NCBI GenBank assembly: GCA_005893265.1
Contig: VBOX01000056.1
Span: forward strand, 1-57,557
Length of the DNA: 57,557 bases
Reading direction: 5' to 3'
Origin: Candidatus Eiseniibacteriota bacterium
GTDB lineage: Bacteria; Eisenbacteria; RBG-16-71-46; SZUA-252
The position numbers were made by a program, and so were the translations under genes. The notes under the pieces were generated by a model. The model saw only the letters and a list, made by a program, of their open reading frames with translations. It was not told the origin of the DNA and made no database searches. This document shows, in pieces, positions 50,203-57,557 of this stretch. How positions within the stretch are numbered: position 1 is the stretch's first letter; each line of letters begins with the position of its first letter.

Positions 50203-50259
50203 CTTGGACTGCTGCTACGTTTGGCTCCGCGGAGCCGTGCTGCTTGCCTTCTACGCCTC

Positions 50260-51597
50260 CTAGAAGTGGTACGTCGCGGAGGCGCGCGTGAATGGCGTGG
50301 ACCGGTCCCCGGAGAGAATGTACCCGCCGGTGAGCGGGAACTTCTCGTTGAGCGTCATGTCGACGTCCAGGTTGTTCCAGCGCATGCCGGTTCCAAGGCT
50401 GAGATTGAACGCCGAACTCCGCGTCTTGTCGATCGTCGTCACGTTGGGCGGCCCGAACGCGACGGTTTCGGTGCGGTCGCCAACGAGCGTGCGGTTCGCG
50501 CCCACGCGGACCTTGAGCCACTTCGTGGCGTCGGTCTCGATGGCGGCGAACACGACAGGGACCGCCGTGGTCTTTTCCGTCAATTCCTGCGTTTCGCCCG
50601 CGACGATGGCTGCGTCCGACCGCGTGAAATGGTGCTTCGCCTGCGCGACCGACACGCCCCAGAGAAGGAGGTTGTTGTCGTTCACGCGCATGTTGTCGGA
50701 AATCCCCACTCCGTACTGGCGGTAGGTCTCCTTGGCGGAGCGCGTGACGCCTGCCGCTCCACCGAAGTTGTCGACGGTCCAGCCGAGATCGTCGTTGACG
50801 TACCAGGCGGCCGGAACCCACACGTGCCGGTCACCCTGATTCACGAACGCGCGAGCGTTCACGACGTAGGAAGCGGAGCCGTCATCCTGCCAGCGCTCGT
50901 TCCCGGCCGCGGTCGAGCTGCGATCCAGGGAGTACTTGCGGTAGGTCACCGCACCCTCGAAGCGGTTGTCGTTGCTCATGTGTAGCGTGATAGCCGGCGT
51001 GACGCCGAACGTATTGAGCTCGATGCCACCGCCGACGATCTGGTTGGCGGTGACGACGCCGAACGGATAAGGATCGAATCCCGCGAGGTTGTCGATGCCC
51101 CGAGACTTCACCACGACGGCTCCCGGGGTCGTCGACGTTTCGGCGCTCGAGTTCGTGATGTCCACGCGGACCGCAAAATCGAAACTGCTGAACGCCTTCC
51201 CCCAGATCGCATCGAGCTGTTCGTTGTTGAGGCTGCTCGATGCCGTGAGGTTGTTGAGCGCGCTTTGCTTCATCTGAAACGCGATGGCTCCGAAGCGCGG
51301 GAAGTTCCGGATCACCGTGAAGCTTTGCTCGCCGAACGTGACGGAGCTGGGGGTGACCACATTGACGTCCGAAAGACCGGACGGGTTGTTGCCCAGTTCC
51401 GCCAGCACGAGATTGTTCTGCCGCACGACCGACGCGGGATAGTAATAGATGTTCACGTAATCGTCGGTGAACTGGCTGAGCGTGGGGACCGACAGCGACA
51501 TGCCCTCGACACGCGACAACGATGCCCGGCTCTCGCCCGCGGTCAGGGCGACGACTGCGGCCAGGCTCAAGACAGCCATCAGCTTGCGCTGAGACAT
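50260..51597 (-). CDS. Predicted outer-membrane beta-barrel protein, function unknown
   Basis: The 445-residue product has a signal peptide (LMAVLSLAAVVALTAGESRA). Its N-terminus (SLSVPTLSQFTDDYVNIYYY) recalls PorV/FadL-like barrel starts. The rest alternates polar and aromatic residues and ends ATYHF, a typical outer-membrane C-terminal Phe. The start has an excellent AAGGAGG 9 nt upstream. It is a single-gene unit bounded by a promoter (51825-51854) and the terminator at 50174-50202. No ligand or catalytic motif is evident. Confidence 0.75.
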   Translation of the reverse strand: MSQRKLMAVLSLAAVVALTAGESRASLSRVEGMSLSVPTLSQFTDDYVNIYYYPASVVRQNNLVLAELGNNPSGLSDVNVVTPSSVTFGEQSFTVIRNFPRFGAIAFQMKQSALNNLTASSSLNNEQLDAIWGKAFSSFDFAVRVDITNSSAETSTTPGAVVVKSRGIDNLAGFDPYPFGVVTANQIVGGGIELNTFGVTPAITLHMSNDNRFEGAVTYRKYSLDRSSTAAGNERWQDDGSASYVVNARAFVNQGDRHVWVPAAWYVNDDLGWTVDNFGGAAGVTRSAKETYRQYGVGISDNMRVNDNNLLLWGVSVAQAKHHFTRSDAAIVAGETQELTEKTTAVPVVFAAIETDATKWLKVRVGANRTLVGDRTETVAFGPPNVTTIDKTRSSAFNLSLGTGMRWNNLDVDMTLNEKFPLTGGYILSGDRSTPFTRASATYHF

Positions 51598-51824
51598 CTG
51601 TTATAGCCTCCTTGGTTAGGTGACCCCGATGGACCTGGAGCCTCTTGCCCGAACTCGCTAGAAGAGACGGGAATCAAGTCCGGTGCACGGAGAGCGTTAA
51701 CGCGAAGCTTGAGTCGTCGCTGCCCCACCCCCTTTCGGTCTGGTCTTCAAATACGTGCCTGACCAACCAAATCCCCCTACCCGACCCCCATAAGGTCAAA
51801 GGGGGCACCAAAAATTTTCGGCGC

Positions 51825-51854
51825 ACCGTAGGCTTCCCGGCCCAGTCCTGTCAA
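51825..51854 (-). promoter_or_regulatory. Promoter for the 50260-51597 gene
   Basis: On the minus strand TTGACA (51854-51849), an 18-nt spacer and TACGGT (51830-51825) lie in the 333-nt gap after fur. Just upstream of the -35 is a short direct repeat (GCTCAAA twice, 9-nt period). Transcription would give a ~220-nt leader whose start contains a CCCCC/GGGGG pair; nothing else was recognised in the gap. Confidence 0.6.
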
Positions 51855-51930
51855 TCGAAATTTGAGCATTTTGAGCGCAAGTGACTGTAGTGTAGATATT
51901 TACGAGATCGAGTCCGGGCCCGCCGAATGA

Positions 51931-52395
51931 CTACGAATCGCGGCATTTGGAGCACAGTCCGCGAACCCTGACCGCGACTTCCTCGGCAGCGAACGCGGAT
52001 CGGCGCACGAGGTTGGCCAATGCCCTGGCCAGCGACTCATCCAAGACTTCCTGGATTGCGCCGCAACGGCGGCAAACGGGGTGATGATGCGGATCGCTGG
52101 GCTTGGCGAGCTCATAGTGCAGCGTCCCGTCGACCAGTTGTGTCCGACGCAGGATTCCCGCCGTCACAAGAAGGCTCAGGGTGCGGTAAATGCTCGCCCT
52201 TGAGAGACGTCTTCCTTGTCCACGGAGCCTGAGACGCAATGCTTCGGCATCGAAGTGCCGGGGCGCGTTCAGGATCGACTCTAGGATTTGCTGCCGAGGC
52301 GCGGTCGACCGGAGCTTTTGGGTCGCGAGAAACTGGACCCAGCGAAGTCTGGAATCCGCGAAGCTAGGGGCTGCTGGGGGAAGAGACAAGCTCAT
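51931..52395 (-). CDS. fur: Fur-family metal-responsive transcriptional regulator
   Basis: The 154-residue protein has the Fur winged helix (RSTAPRQQILESILNAPRHF, RLSRASIYRTLSLLVTAGIL) and the dimerisation/metal domain (HHHPVCRRCGAIQEV, C-terminal CSKC). The two CxxC pairs form the structural zinc site. Whether it senses iron (Fur), zinc (Zur) or peroxide (PerR) cannot be decided by eye. ATG 52395 overlaps the GWxTD gene by 32 nt. Its neighbours include a TonB-dependent receptor, a plausible target, but I could not identify a convincing Fur box. Confidence 0.9.
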   Translation of the reverse strand: MSLSLPPAAPSFADSRLRWVQFLATQKLRSTAPRQQILESILNAPRHFDAEALRLRLRGQGRRLSRASIYRTLSLLVTAGILRRTQLVDGTLHYELAKPSDPHHHPVCRRCGAIQEVLDESLARALANLVRRSAFAAEEVAVRVRGLCSKCRDS

Positions 52396-53725
52396 ATCGC
52401 CCAAATCCATCGCGATCCACGAACACAAACGTCCGTCGGTCCCGGTAGTAGTACCAGATCTCCTCGGGGGGGCGATCGAAGTTAAACGGATTGCGAACGA
52501 CTTCGTCGGGCGGCCCGTATACGACATAGATGCGGCCCATGTCGGTCTTCCATCCGGGGCTGCCCGTCGAGAAATGCTGGTTCGCGTACTGGACCCGCTG
52601 ATAGAACTCGTCCCGGGCCTCGTTCTCAGGCGTCTCCGGGGTCGGATCGCGTCGCTTCCAGAACGCTTCCCAGTAGGCTTTTCGCGCTTCCTCCCCTTGA
52701 AGTTTCCCGATCTCATCGATTTCCTGCTGTGTCGCGATATAGCGGAGGACATCCAATGATTGCGCGGAAGCGAATCCCATCGTCGCGCGCGATTGATCCA
52801 CATCAAAGCCTTTGTCCCGGCGGATCGTGGAGGTCTTGCCCTGTTTCGAGCCTGGCGTGGGTGGAACATTCATCGCCACGACGAACCGATAGGATCCAGG
52901 GCCCAGGCTGACCAGCCTCGGGCGGATGAGAAACGGTGTCCGGCCGGCCCGCCGCGTGAATGTTGTGTCGCCGATGATGACCTGCTCCCCGCTCTCGCTG
53001 ACCACCTTGTAGGAGAGGCGGAAGAGAGAGTCCGATCCCGCGTCGTTCCTCTGGTCGAAGATCTCCCCGGCGGCCGCGAATTGATCGATGTTGTCGCCGT
53101 AATGCCGGGACGGGTTGGGAACGAACTTGAGGGAGCCCCCCGCGCCGGACTCAGCGGTACCGAGGGAAAGGTCAGAGAACCACACAAGCCCAGGCGGCGA
53201 GGAGGGAACTTCGAAATCGATCGCGGTTCCAGACGTGCGCTCGGCGACAAGATCCGTGATCGCCACCTCGATCCGGTATTTGCCGGGCGGGAGCTGGAAA
53301 TCGAGATGGTCCGTGATGTCCTCTCCCCGCTTGCGCGTTTCGGAATAGGTCGATGCGCGAAGCTCTCGCGTGTACGTGTCTCCGGTGATCTGCCTTCCAC
53401 CCTTCTGCCTGAGGAAGATCACGCGCACCTCGTACGCGGCGCGGTATCCGGCCGGAGGGGTGCGTTCGAACAAGAGCTCGCTGCGGCTCAGGCGGTAGTC
53501 GAGCCGGACCGTCGGCTTACCCGACTCTCCCAGCTGCAGGGTGGCGTCGACCGAAAAGCGGGGACGGGTCGGACTCGTTCCGGGAGGTGCAGCGTCCGCC
53601 TGGGACGGCGGGCCCGGGTTTTGGTATTGAGCCGACGCCGTGCCGCTCCAAAGCCATGCCGCGCCGAGCAGGATGAGCCCACGGAGGGCTCGCGCCCTAA
53701 CGGAGGAGGATGAGTTGGCGGGCAT
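52364..53725 (-). CDS. Secreted GWxTD-domain protein
   Basis: The 453-residue product starts with a signal peptide (GLILLGAAWLWSGTASAQ). The C-terminal ~110 residues hold the GWxTD domain (WEAFWKRRDPTPETPENEAR, STGSPGWKTDMGRIYVVYGP, PPEEIWYYY), a domain frequent in FCB-group genomes and of unknown biochemical role. The middle is beta-rich (LPPGKYRIEVAITDLV, GPGSYRFVVAMNVPPTPGSK). ATG 53725 lies within the 3' end of the LVIVD gene (29-nt overlap); a longer frame to 53908 is its shadow. It is co-transcribed with fur downstream. Confidence 0.85.
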   Translation of the reverse strand: MPANSSSSVRARALRGLILLGAAWLWSGTASAQYQNPGPPSQADAAPPGTSPTRPRFSVDATLQLGESGKPTVRLDYRLSRSELLFERTPPAGYRAAYEVRVIFLRQKGGRQITGDTYTRELRASTYSETRKRGEDITDHLDFQLPPGKYRIEVAITDLVAERTSGTAIDFEVPSSPPGLVWFSDLSLGTAESGAGGSLKFVPNPSRHYGDNIDQFAAAGEIFDQRNDAGSDSLFRLSYKVVSESGEQVIIGDTTFTRRAGRTPFLIRPRLVSLGPGSYRFVVAMNVPPTPGSKQGKTSTIRRDKGFDVDQSRATMGFASAQSLDVLRYIATQQEIDEIGKLQGEEARKAYWEAFWKRRDPTPETPENEARDEFYQRVQYANQHFSTGSPGWKTDMGRIYVVYGPPDEVVRNPFNFDRPPEEIWYYYRDRRTFVFVDRDGFGRYELVSSPSSP

Positions 53726-56267
53726 CGTCGATACCAGGTCCATCCAGCTGGATGAAGTACACGCCGTCCACGGCCGGGCGCCCGCGTTCGTCACGTCCGT
53801 CCCACGTGAGCGAGCCGAATCCTCCACCGACGGCGGTGGAGCCCACGATCCGGCGCACCAGTCTCCCAGCCGGATCGAATACACGGAGCACGATTGATTT
53901 TCCTCCATAGGAGGAGAGCACGCGATATGGAACGGTGAGCGTCTGCCCGTTTCTCGGTCTATAGGGGTTTGGATAAACCCGACCCAGGGCCGAGTTGGAA
54001 GGCACGTAGATCGCGCCGTCGGCCACCTTTCGCGAAGAGCCGTCCGGAAAGAACGCCTCCAGCCGATACCGGTAGTGCGTGGCCGCCTGGACGGCGTCGT
54101 CGAGCGTGGAGGTGGCCGCCGGGCTCAACATGGAATCGTTCACGCGGGTGCCCCAGGAGCCGAAGGCGAGCCCTTGGGTCGCCGTCCCCAGATCGCGGTA
54201 TACGTTCCAGCCGACCATGCCCGTCGGCGGCGGAGCGGTCCAGGAAATCCGCACACGGGGACGCACGGCAGTCCGGTCGATCTCGAGGTTCAAGCCGGGG
54301 TCGGTGACGACCACGGCGCTCGCGCGAAAACGTTCGAGCCCAAAGCTCCCGGCAATGAGCAGGTCGTCTCCCACCCAGACCGCGTCGCGCGAGAAGCCAG
54401 GGATCGTGATCACCCCACGCGTGCGAGGCGCCGAGGGATTCCGCAGATCGATCGCGAGCGCGCCGCCGTCCCCGAGGAGTACCAGCGCTGTCTCTCCAAG
54501 CTGGGTCACCCCGAAGCAGGCCGGCGCGGGGACGGTCGCAAGCAGGACGGGCGAGGTCGGATCGAATACGTCGACCACCTGCACGTCCCCGCCGCCGGTT
54601 CCGACGATCAGCCGCGTGCCCGAGAGGTCGAGGTCTCGCGCCCCGATGAGCGACGCCGGTCCGAGCGTAGCGGGTGCGTCCGGATTCCCGAAGCGGATCG
54701 AAAGGACCCCCTGGAGCTCATCCGCGATGAAGGCAATGGTGTCCTTCACCGCGATCGCGCGCGGGTCAAAAATGAAGGGATAGTTCACGCTGCCGCGGGG
54801 AACGGGTGAAGCCGGGGTGGTCACGTCCACGAACGTGATGCCCGCCGAGCCGCCCCCTCGCCGAGCGACGACGACGAGCCCCGTGTCGATCACCGAAACG
54901 GCGACCGTGATCCCCGGGAGGGCGGGAGCGGTGACCGACGCGAGCGGCACCGGAGAGGCCGGGTCGGCGACGTCCACGACCGTGAGACCACCGGTGCCTG
55001 ACGCGAGATAAGCGACGTGCCGGACGCGGTCCAAGGAGATGTCGTACACCCGCGCATTGCCGGAGGGCGCCAGGACGCCGACCAGCGAGGTGTCGGCCGA
55101 CCCCGCGCGGTAGACGCGGAGCCCGCCCGTGTAGTCGGCCACGTACGCGAGACCCGCGTCCCATGCGACGCGCCGGACTCGGCCGGCTCCGGTGGTCGTG
55201 GTGCGCGGAGGCTGGGCCGGCTGCGCCACGTCGAAGATCTCGAGCAGGCTCTGCCCCACCTCGTCCGGCTCCGTGGCTTGCGTCTGGTCATCCTCCGAAA
55301 CCACCGCGAATCCGCCAACGATCGACACGTGAAACGGCTCGATCGCGGTCAGGCGGGGCGCCTGCGGCGTCAGGACTCCACCTTTGGCTCCGCCGCGCGT
55401 GAACTGGGCATAGAAGCGTGTTTGGCCGATCGCGACGACCGAGCCAGAATCGGCGTCGATGTCCCGGACGAATGTGCCCACGACCGCCGCCGTTCCCGGG
55501 ACTCGGGTTTCGGTATCGAAGGGAAGGACGCCGTTGTCCCCCACCGCGACGAACGCCATCGCGTCCGGCCACGCGAGGTCCCGCGCCTGGTACCCGTTCG
55601 CCGCGAACTCCCAGAGCGACTCGGGCGCGGCCCCGGTTCGCACGCGGTACAACGTGAGGAACATGCCGAGTGTCGGGGTGCTGCGCACGCTCAACACGAG
55701 AAATGAATCGCTGCGGGCTTGAACCCGCACGATTCCCCGCCCGTCCCGGTACGTGCGCGCGTCCAGGAGGGAAAGGGCCCCCGGCGACGTTTCCCGGAAA
55801 AGGTACAGAGTGGATTCGCTCGCGGCCGCGAGGGTCGCGCTCCCGCGGGCGAACGCGCCGTGCTCGAGCGTGCCCAGGTGATCGTGCCCCCCGATCGCGA
55901 CCAGGTTCGTGGAGTCGGTCGCGTCGACGGCCACGATGCCGCGGTCTCCCGCGAAGAGATACGCCGTGCGACCGGTCCAGGCGACCTCGTCCACCTGCCC
56001 TGCTGTGCGGAACGACCCGAACAGCGCGTCCCCCGCGGTGGCTCCGCGGAACTCGATTCCGGTCCGCGTGGGGACCACATAGGTCCCCCCCGCGGCGCCC
56101 ACTGATACGGGGACCGCCGGGCCGTATCGCGCGGATACGGAGGATGGCGTGAGGCGTGTCGCGATGATCTCGCTCGCGGCGCGCGCGCCGTGGAGCGGCG
56201 CGGCGAGGAGGCAACCGACGAGAATGACGAGGACGGGAATGGGCGACGGTCGCGGAGATGGGGTCAT
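53697..56267 (-). CDS. Secreted LVIVD-repeat beta-propeller protein with FlgD-type C-terminal sorting domain
   Basis: The 856-residue product has a signal peptide (LVILVGCLLAAPLHGARA). It carries many LVIVD-like repeats of the form VDVADPASPVPLASV, VDVTTPASPVPRGSV and VDVFDPTSPVLLATV (about residues 60-640), which build a beta-propeller. A fibronectin-like section (RVRISWTAPPPTGMVGWNVY) precedes a FlgD-like/type IX sorting domain: RVYPNPYRPRNGQTLTVPYR, VLRVFDPAGRLVRRI, WDGRDERGRPAVDGVYFIQL. ATG 56267 leads straight into the signal peptide; a TTG at 56333 is an alternative. Probably surface-displayed; the function is unknown. Confidence 0.82.
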   Translation of the reverse strand: MTPSPRPSPIPVLVILVGCLLAAPLHGARAASEIIATRLTPSSVSARYGPAVPVSVGAAGGTYVVPTRTGIEFRGATAGDALFGSFRTAGQVDEVAWTGRTAYLFAGDRGIVAVDATDSTNLVAIGGHDHLGTLEHGAFARGSATLAAASESTLYLFRETSPGALSLLDARTYRDGRGIVRVQARSDSFLVLSVRSTPTLGMFLTLYRVRTGAAPESLWEFAANGYQARDLAWPDAMAFVAVGDNGVLPFDTETRVPGTAAVVGTFVRDIDADSGSVVAIGQTRFYAQFTRGGAKGGVLTPQAPRLTAIEPFHVSIVGGFAVVSEDDQTQATEPDEVGQSLLEIFDVAQPAQPPRTTTTGAGRVRRVAWDAGLAYVADYTGGLRVYRAGSADTSLVGVLAPSGNARVYDISLDRVRHVAYLASGTGGLTVVDVADPASPVPLASVTAPALPGITVAVSVIDTGLVVVARRGGGSAGITFVDVTTPASPVPRGSVNYPFIFDPRAIAVKDTIAFIADELQGVLSIRFGNPDAPATLGPASLIGARDLDLSGTRLIVGTGGGDVQVVDVFDPTSPVLLATVPAPACFGVTQLGETALVLLGDGGALAIDLRNPSAPRTRGVITIPGFSRDAVWVGDDLLIAGSFGLERFRASAVVVTDPGLNLEIDRTAVRPRVRISWTAPPPTGMVGWNVYRDLGTATQGLAFGSWGTRVNDSMLSPAATSTLDDAVQAATHYRYRLEAFFPDGSSRKVADGAIYVPSNSALGRVYPNPYRPRNGQTLTVPYRVLSSYGGKSIVLRVFDPAGRLVRRIVGSTAVGGGFGSLTWDGRDERGRPAVDGVYFIQLDGPGIDDARQLILLR

Positions 56268-56321
56268 CTGGCTCGACGCTACCACGCCCCGTCGAACCGC
56301 CTCAAGGGGCGTTGTTTCCGC

Positions 56322-56351
56322 TTGCCGGGTCAATTTGCGCCATGGTATAGA
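56322..56351 (+). promoter_or_regulatory. Promoter for the DUF47-pit unit
   Basis: TTGCCG (56322-56327), an 18-nt spacer and TATAGA (56346-56351) lie on the plus strand. Transcription would start near 56358, only about 5 nt before ATG 56363, and no ribosome-binding site precedes that ATG, so the message would be nearly leaderless. Confidence 0.5.
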
Positions 56352-56362
56352 CTCTCCACGAA

Positions 56363-56977
56363 ATGTTCCGCCTCCTGCCGACCCAGACTCGCTTCTTCGA
56401 CCTCTTCGAGGAACAGGCCAACAAGGTTCTCGAGGCGGCCCGAGCGCTCAAGGAAATGGTGGAGCATTACGAAAACGTCGATGAGAAAGCTCGTCACATC
56501 AAGCAGCTCGAGAGCGAAGGCGACAACCTCACCCACTCCATCATCGACAAGCTGAACCGGACGTTCATCACGCCTTTCGACCGGGAGGACATCCATGCCC
56601 TTGCCTCCGGGCTGGACGACGTGCTGGACAACATCGAAGGAGTTGCAAGCAGACTGGTGCTGTTCCGCGTGCGCTCGGTCACGCCCGAGGCGATCGAGCT
56701 TGTCTCCGTGATCGAACGGTCTTGCGAGGCCATCCAAACCGCGATGAGCCATTTGCGCGACCTGAAGAGCATTTCCGCCCATCTGATCAGGATCAACGAC
56801 CTCGAGAACGAGGCTGATTTCATCTCCAGGAACACGACCGCGCAGCTCTTTGAACAGGCGAGCGATTTCCGCGAACTGATCAAGTGGAAGGAGCTGTATG
56901 GACGCCTTGAAGCGACGACCGATGACTGCGAGGACGTGGCGAACATCCTGGAGGGGATTGCCGTCAAGAACAACTGA
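56363..56977 (+). CDS. DUF47/PhoU-like phosphate transport accessory protein
   Basis: The 204-residue all-helical protein belongs to the DUF47 family (TIGR00153/PhoU-like), usually paired with PiT phosphate transporters and thought to regulate them. Motifs include FFDLFEEQANKVLEAARALK, KQLESEGDNLTHSIIDKLNR and FITPFDREDIHALASGLDDV, with metal-binding Asp/Glu clusters seen in PhoU proteins. It is followed after 39 nt by the PiT gene on the same strand. Confidence 0.93.
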   Translation: MFRLLPTQTRFFDLFEEQANKVLEAARALKEMVEHYENVDEKARHIKQLESEGDNLTHSIIDKLNRTFITPFDREDIHALASGLDDVLDNIEGVASRLVLFRVRSVTPEAIELVSVIERSCEAIQTAMSHLRDLKSISAHLIRINDLENEADFISRNTTAQLFEQASDFRELIKWKELYGRLEATTDDCEDVANILEGIAVKNN

Positions 56978-57016
56978 CGCGCCTCGTGCCGCACGACACC
57001 CCCTCGTGACGACTCC

Positions 57017-57557
57017 GTGACGACCTACGTTCTGGTCATCATCGTGCTCGCTCTCCTGTTCGATTTTCTGAACGGGTTCCACGACGCCGCCAACTCGATT
57101 GCCACCGTCGTCTCGACGCGCGTCCTGACCCCGGGGATCGCGGTTGTCTGGGCGGCGGCATTCAACTTCCTCGCCGTCTATATCCTGGGGCTCGCGGTCG
57201 CCGCCACGGTCGGTAAGGGCATCGTCACACCTGGAGCGGTCAACAACCACGTCATCATCGCCGCCTTGACGGGAGCCACGCTCTGGAATCTCCTGACATG
57301 GTGGCTCGGACTGCCGACCTCTTCGTCCCACGCGCTCGTGGGCGGGCTCGTGGGCGCCGCCCTCTGCCATGCCGGACCAGGCGCCATCGTGGCCAGCGGG
57401 GTCCAGAAGACGGTTCTGTTCATCTTCATCTCCCCGTTCGCGGGGCTTTTCCTGGGTTACGCGAACATGGTCGCGGTCTCCTGGATCTTCCGCAAAACGG
57501 CGCCGAGCCGCGTCGACCAACTGTTCCGCAGGCTTCAAATCGTTTCCGCGGCGCTCT
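57017..57557 (+). CDS. pit: Inorganic phosphate transporter, PiT family (cut by right window edge)
   Basis: The frame from GTG 57017 runs open to the window end (180 residues). It begins VLALLFDFLNGFHDAANSIA, the PiT signature GxxDxANxxxT-type repeat, and continues with VIIAALTGATLWNLLTWWLG and PTSSSHALVGGLVGAAL. PiT carriers import phosphate with a cation. The rest of the protein lies beyond the window. An earlier GTG at 57006 runs into a stop after four codons and is not the start. Confidence 0.93.
   Translation, partial: MTTYVLVIIVLALLFDFLNGFHDAANSIATVVSTRVLTPGIAVVWAAAFNFLAVYILGLAVAATVGKGIVTPGAVNNHVIIAALTGATLWNLLTWWLGLPTSSSHALVGGLVGAALCHAGPGAIVASGVQKTVLFIFISPFAGLFLGYANMVAVSWIFRKTAPSRVDQLFRRLQIVSAAL

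Overview
The window reads as a chromosome segment of a high-GC, diderm bacterium. LPS-export and KDO genes, TonB-dependent and PorV-like outer-membrane proteins, C-terminal PNPY-type sorting domains and a GWxTD-domain protein point to the Fibrobacteres-Chlorobi-Bacteroidetes (FCB) side of the tree, for example a Candidatus Eisenbacteria-like lineage. That placement is inferred from gene content, not from a database search. Nearly all genes lie on the minus strand in tightly packed, often ATGA-overlapping runs. Long plus-strand ORFs across those runs are GC-driven shadows.

Layout, left to right (minus-strand transcription runs right to left). 1-16 kb: rpoN, hpf, hprK, a mannose-class PTS (IIA, IIB, IIC, IID) with a GH57 glucanotransferase inside it, HPr, enzyme I, a Pgi/Pmi isomerase, a sugar nucleotidyltransferase, metK, ahcY and ftsK (cut by the window edge). 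16-21.5 kb: an LPS/KDO block (kdsB, a pyrG-kdsA fused frame, kdsD, lptC, lptB). 21.6-29 kb: an outer-membrane protein, mdh, rpmA, rplU, rng and a large B12/radical-SAM protein. 29-37 kb: comF, aroE, lgt and the shape operon mreB-mreC-mreD-mrdA-rodA. 37-41 kb: a small secreted protein, a rhomboid-TPR protein, glutamate dehydrogenase and an LD-carboxypeptidase. 41-56 kb: a cell-envelope region with dacB, a PorV-like protein, a large sorted surface protein, a TonB-dependent receptor, a beta-barrel protein, a Fur-family regulator, a GWxTD protein and an LVIVD-repeat protein. 56.3 kb to the end: the plus-strand DUF47-pit phosphate uptake pair, with pit cut by the edge.

The most important observation concerns the sequence itself. 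Four conserved genes (metK, kdsA at the pyrG junction, lgt, the PorV-like gene) each lack a short internal stretch of about 60-110 nt. In the three where phase can be tested, the reading frame continues in another phase that requires a loss of 3n+1 bases. Several of these genes are normally essential, so local assembly loss is the leading explanation and biological deletion the alternative.

The best biological story is the compact sugar-PTS locus. HprK, HPr, EI and a full mannose-class permease surround a GH57 enzyme and feed a Pgi/Pmi isomerase. Its IIC subunit seems to start at a CTG codon. Sigma-70-like promoters with TTGAC-type -35 boxes and 17-18 nt spacers recur at the transcription-unit boundaries.
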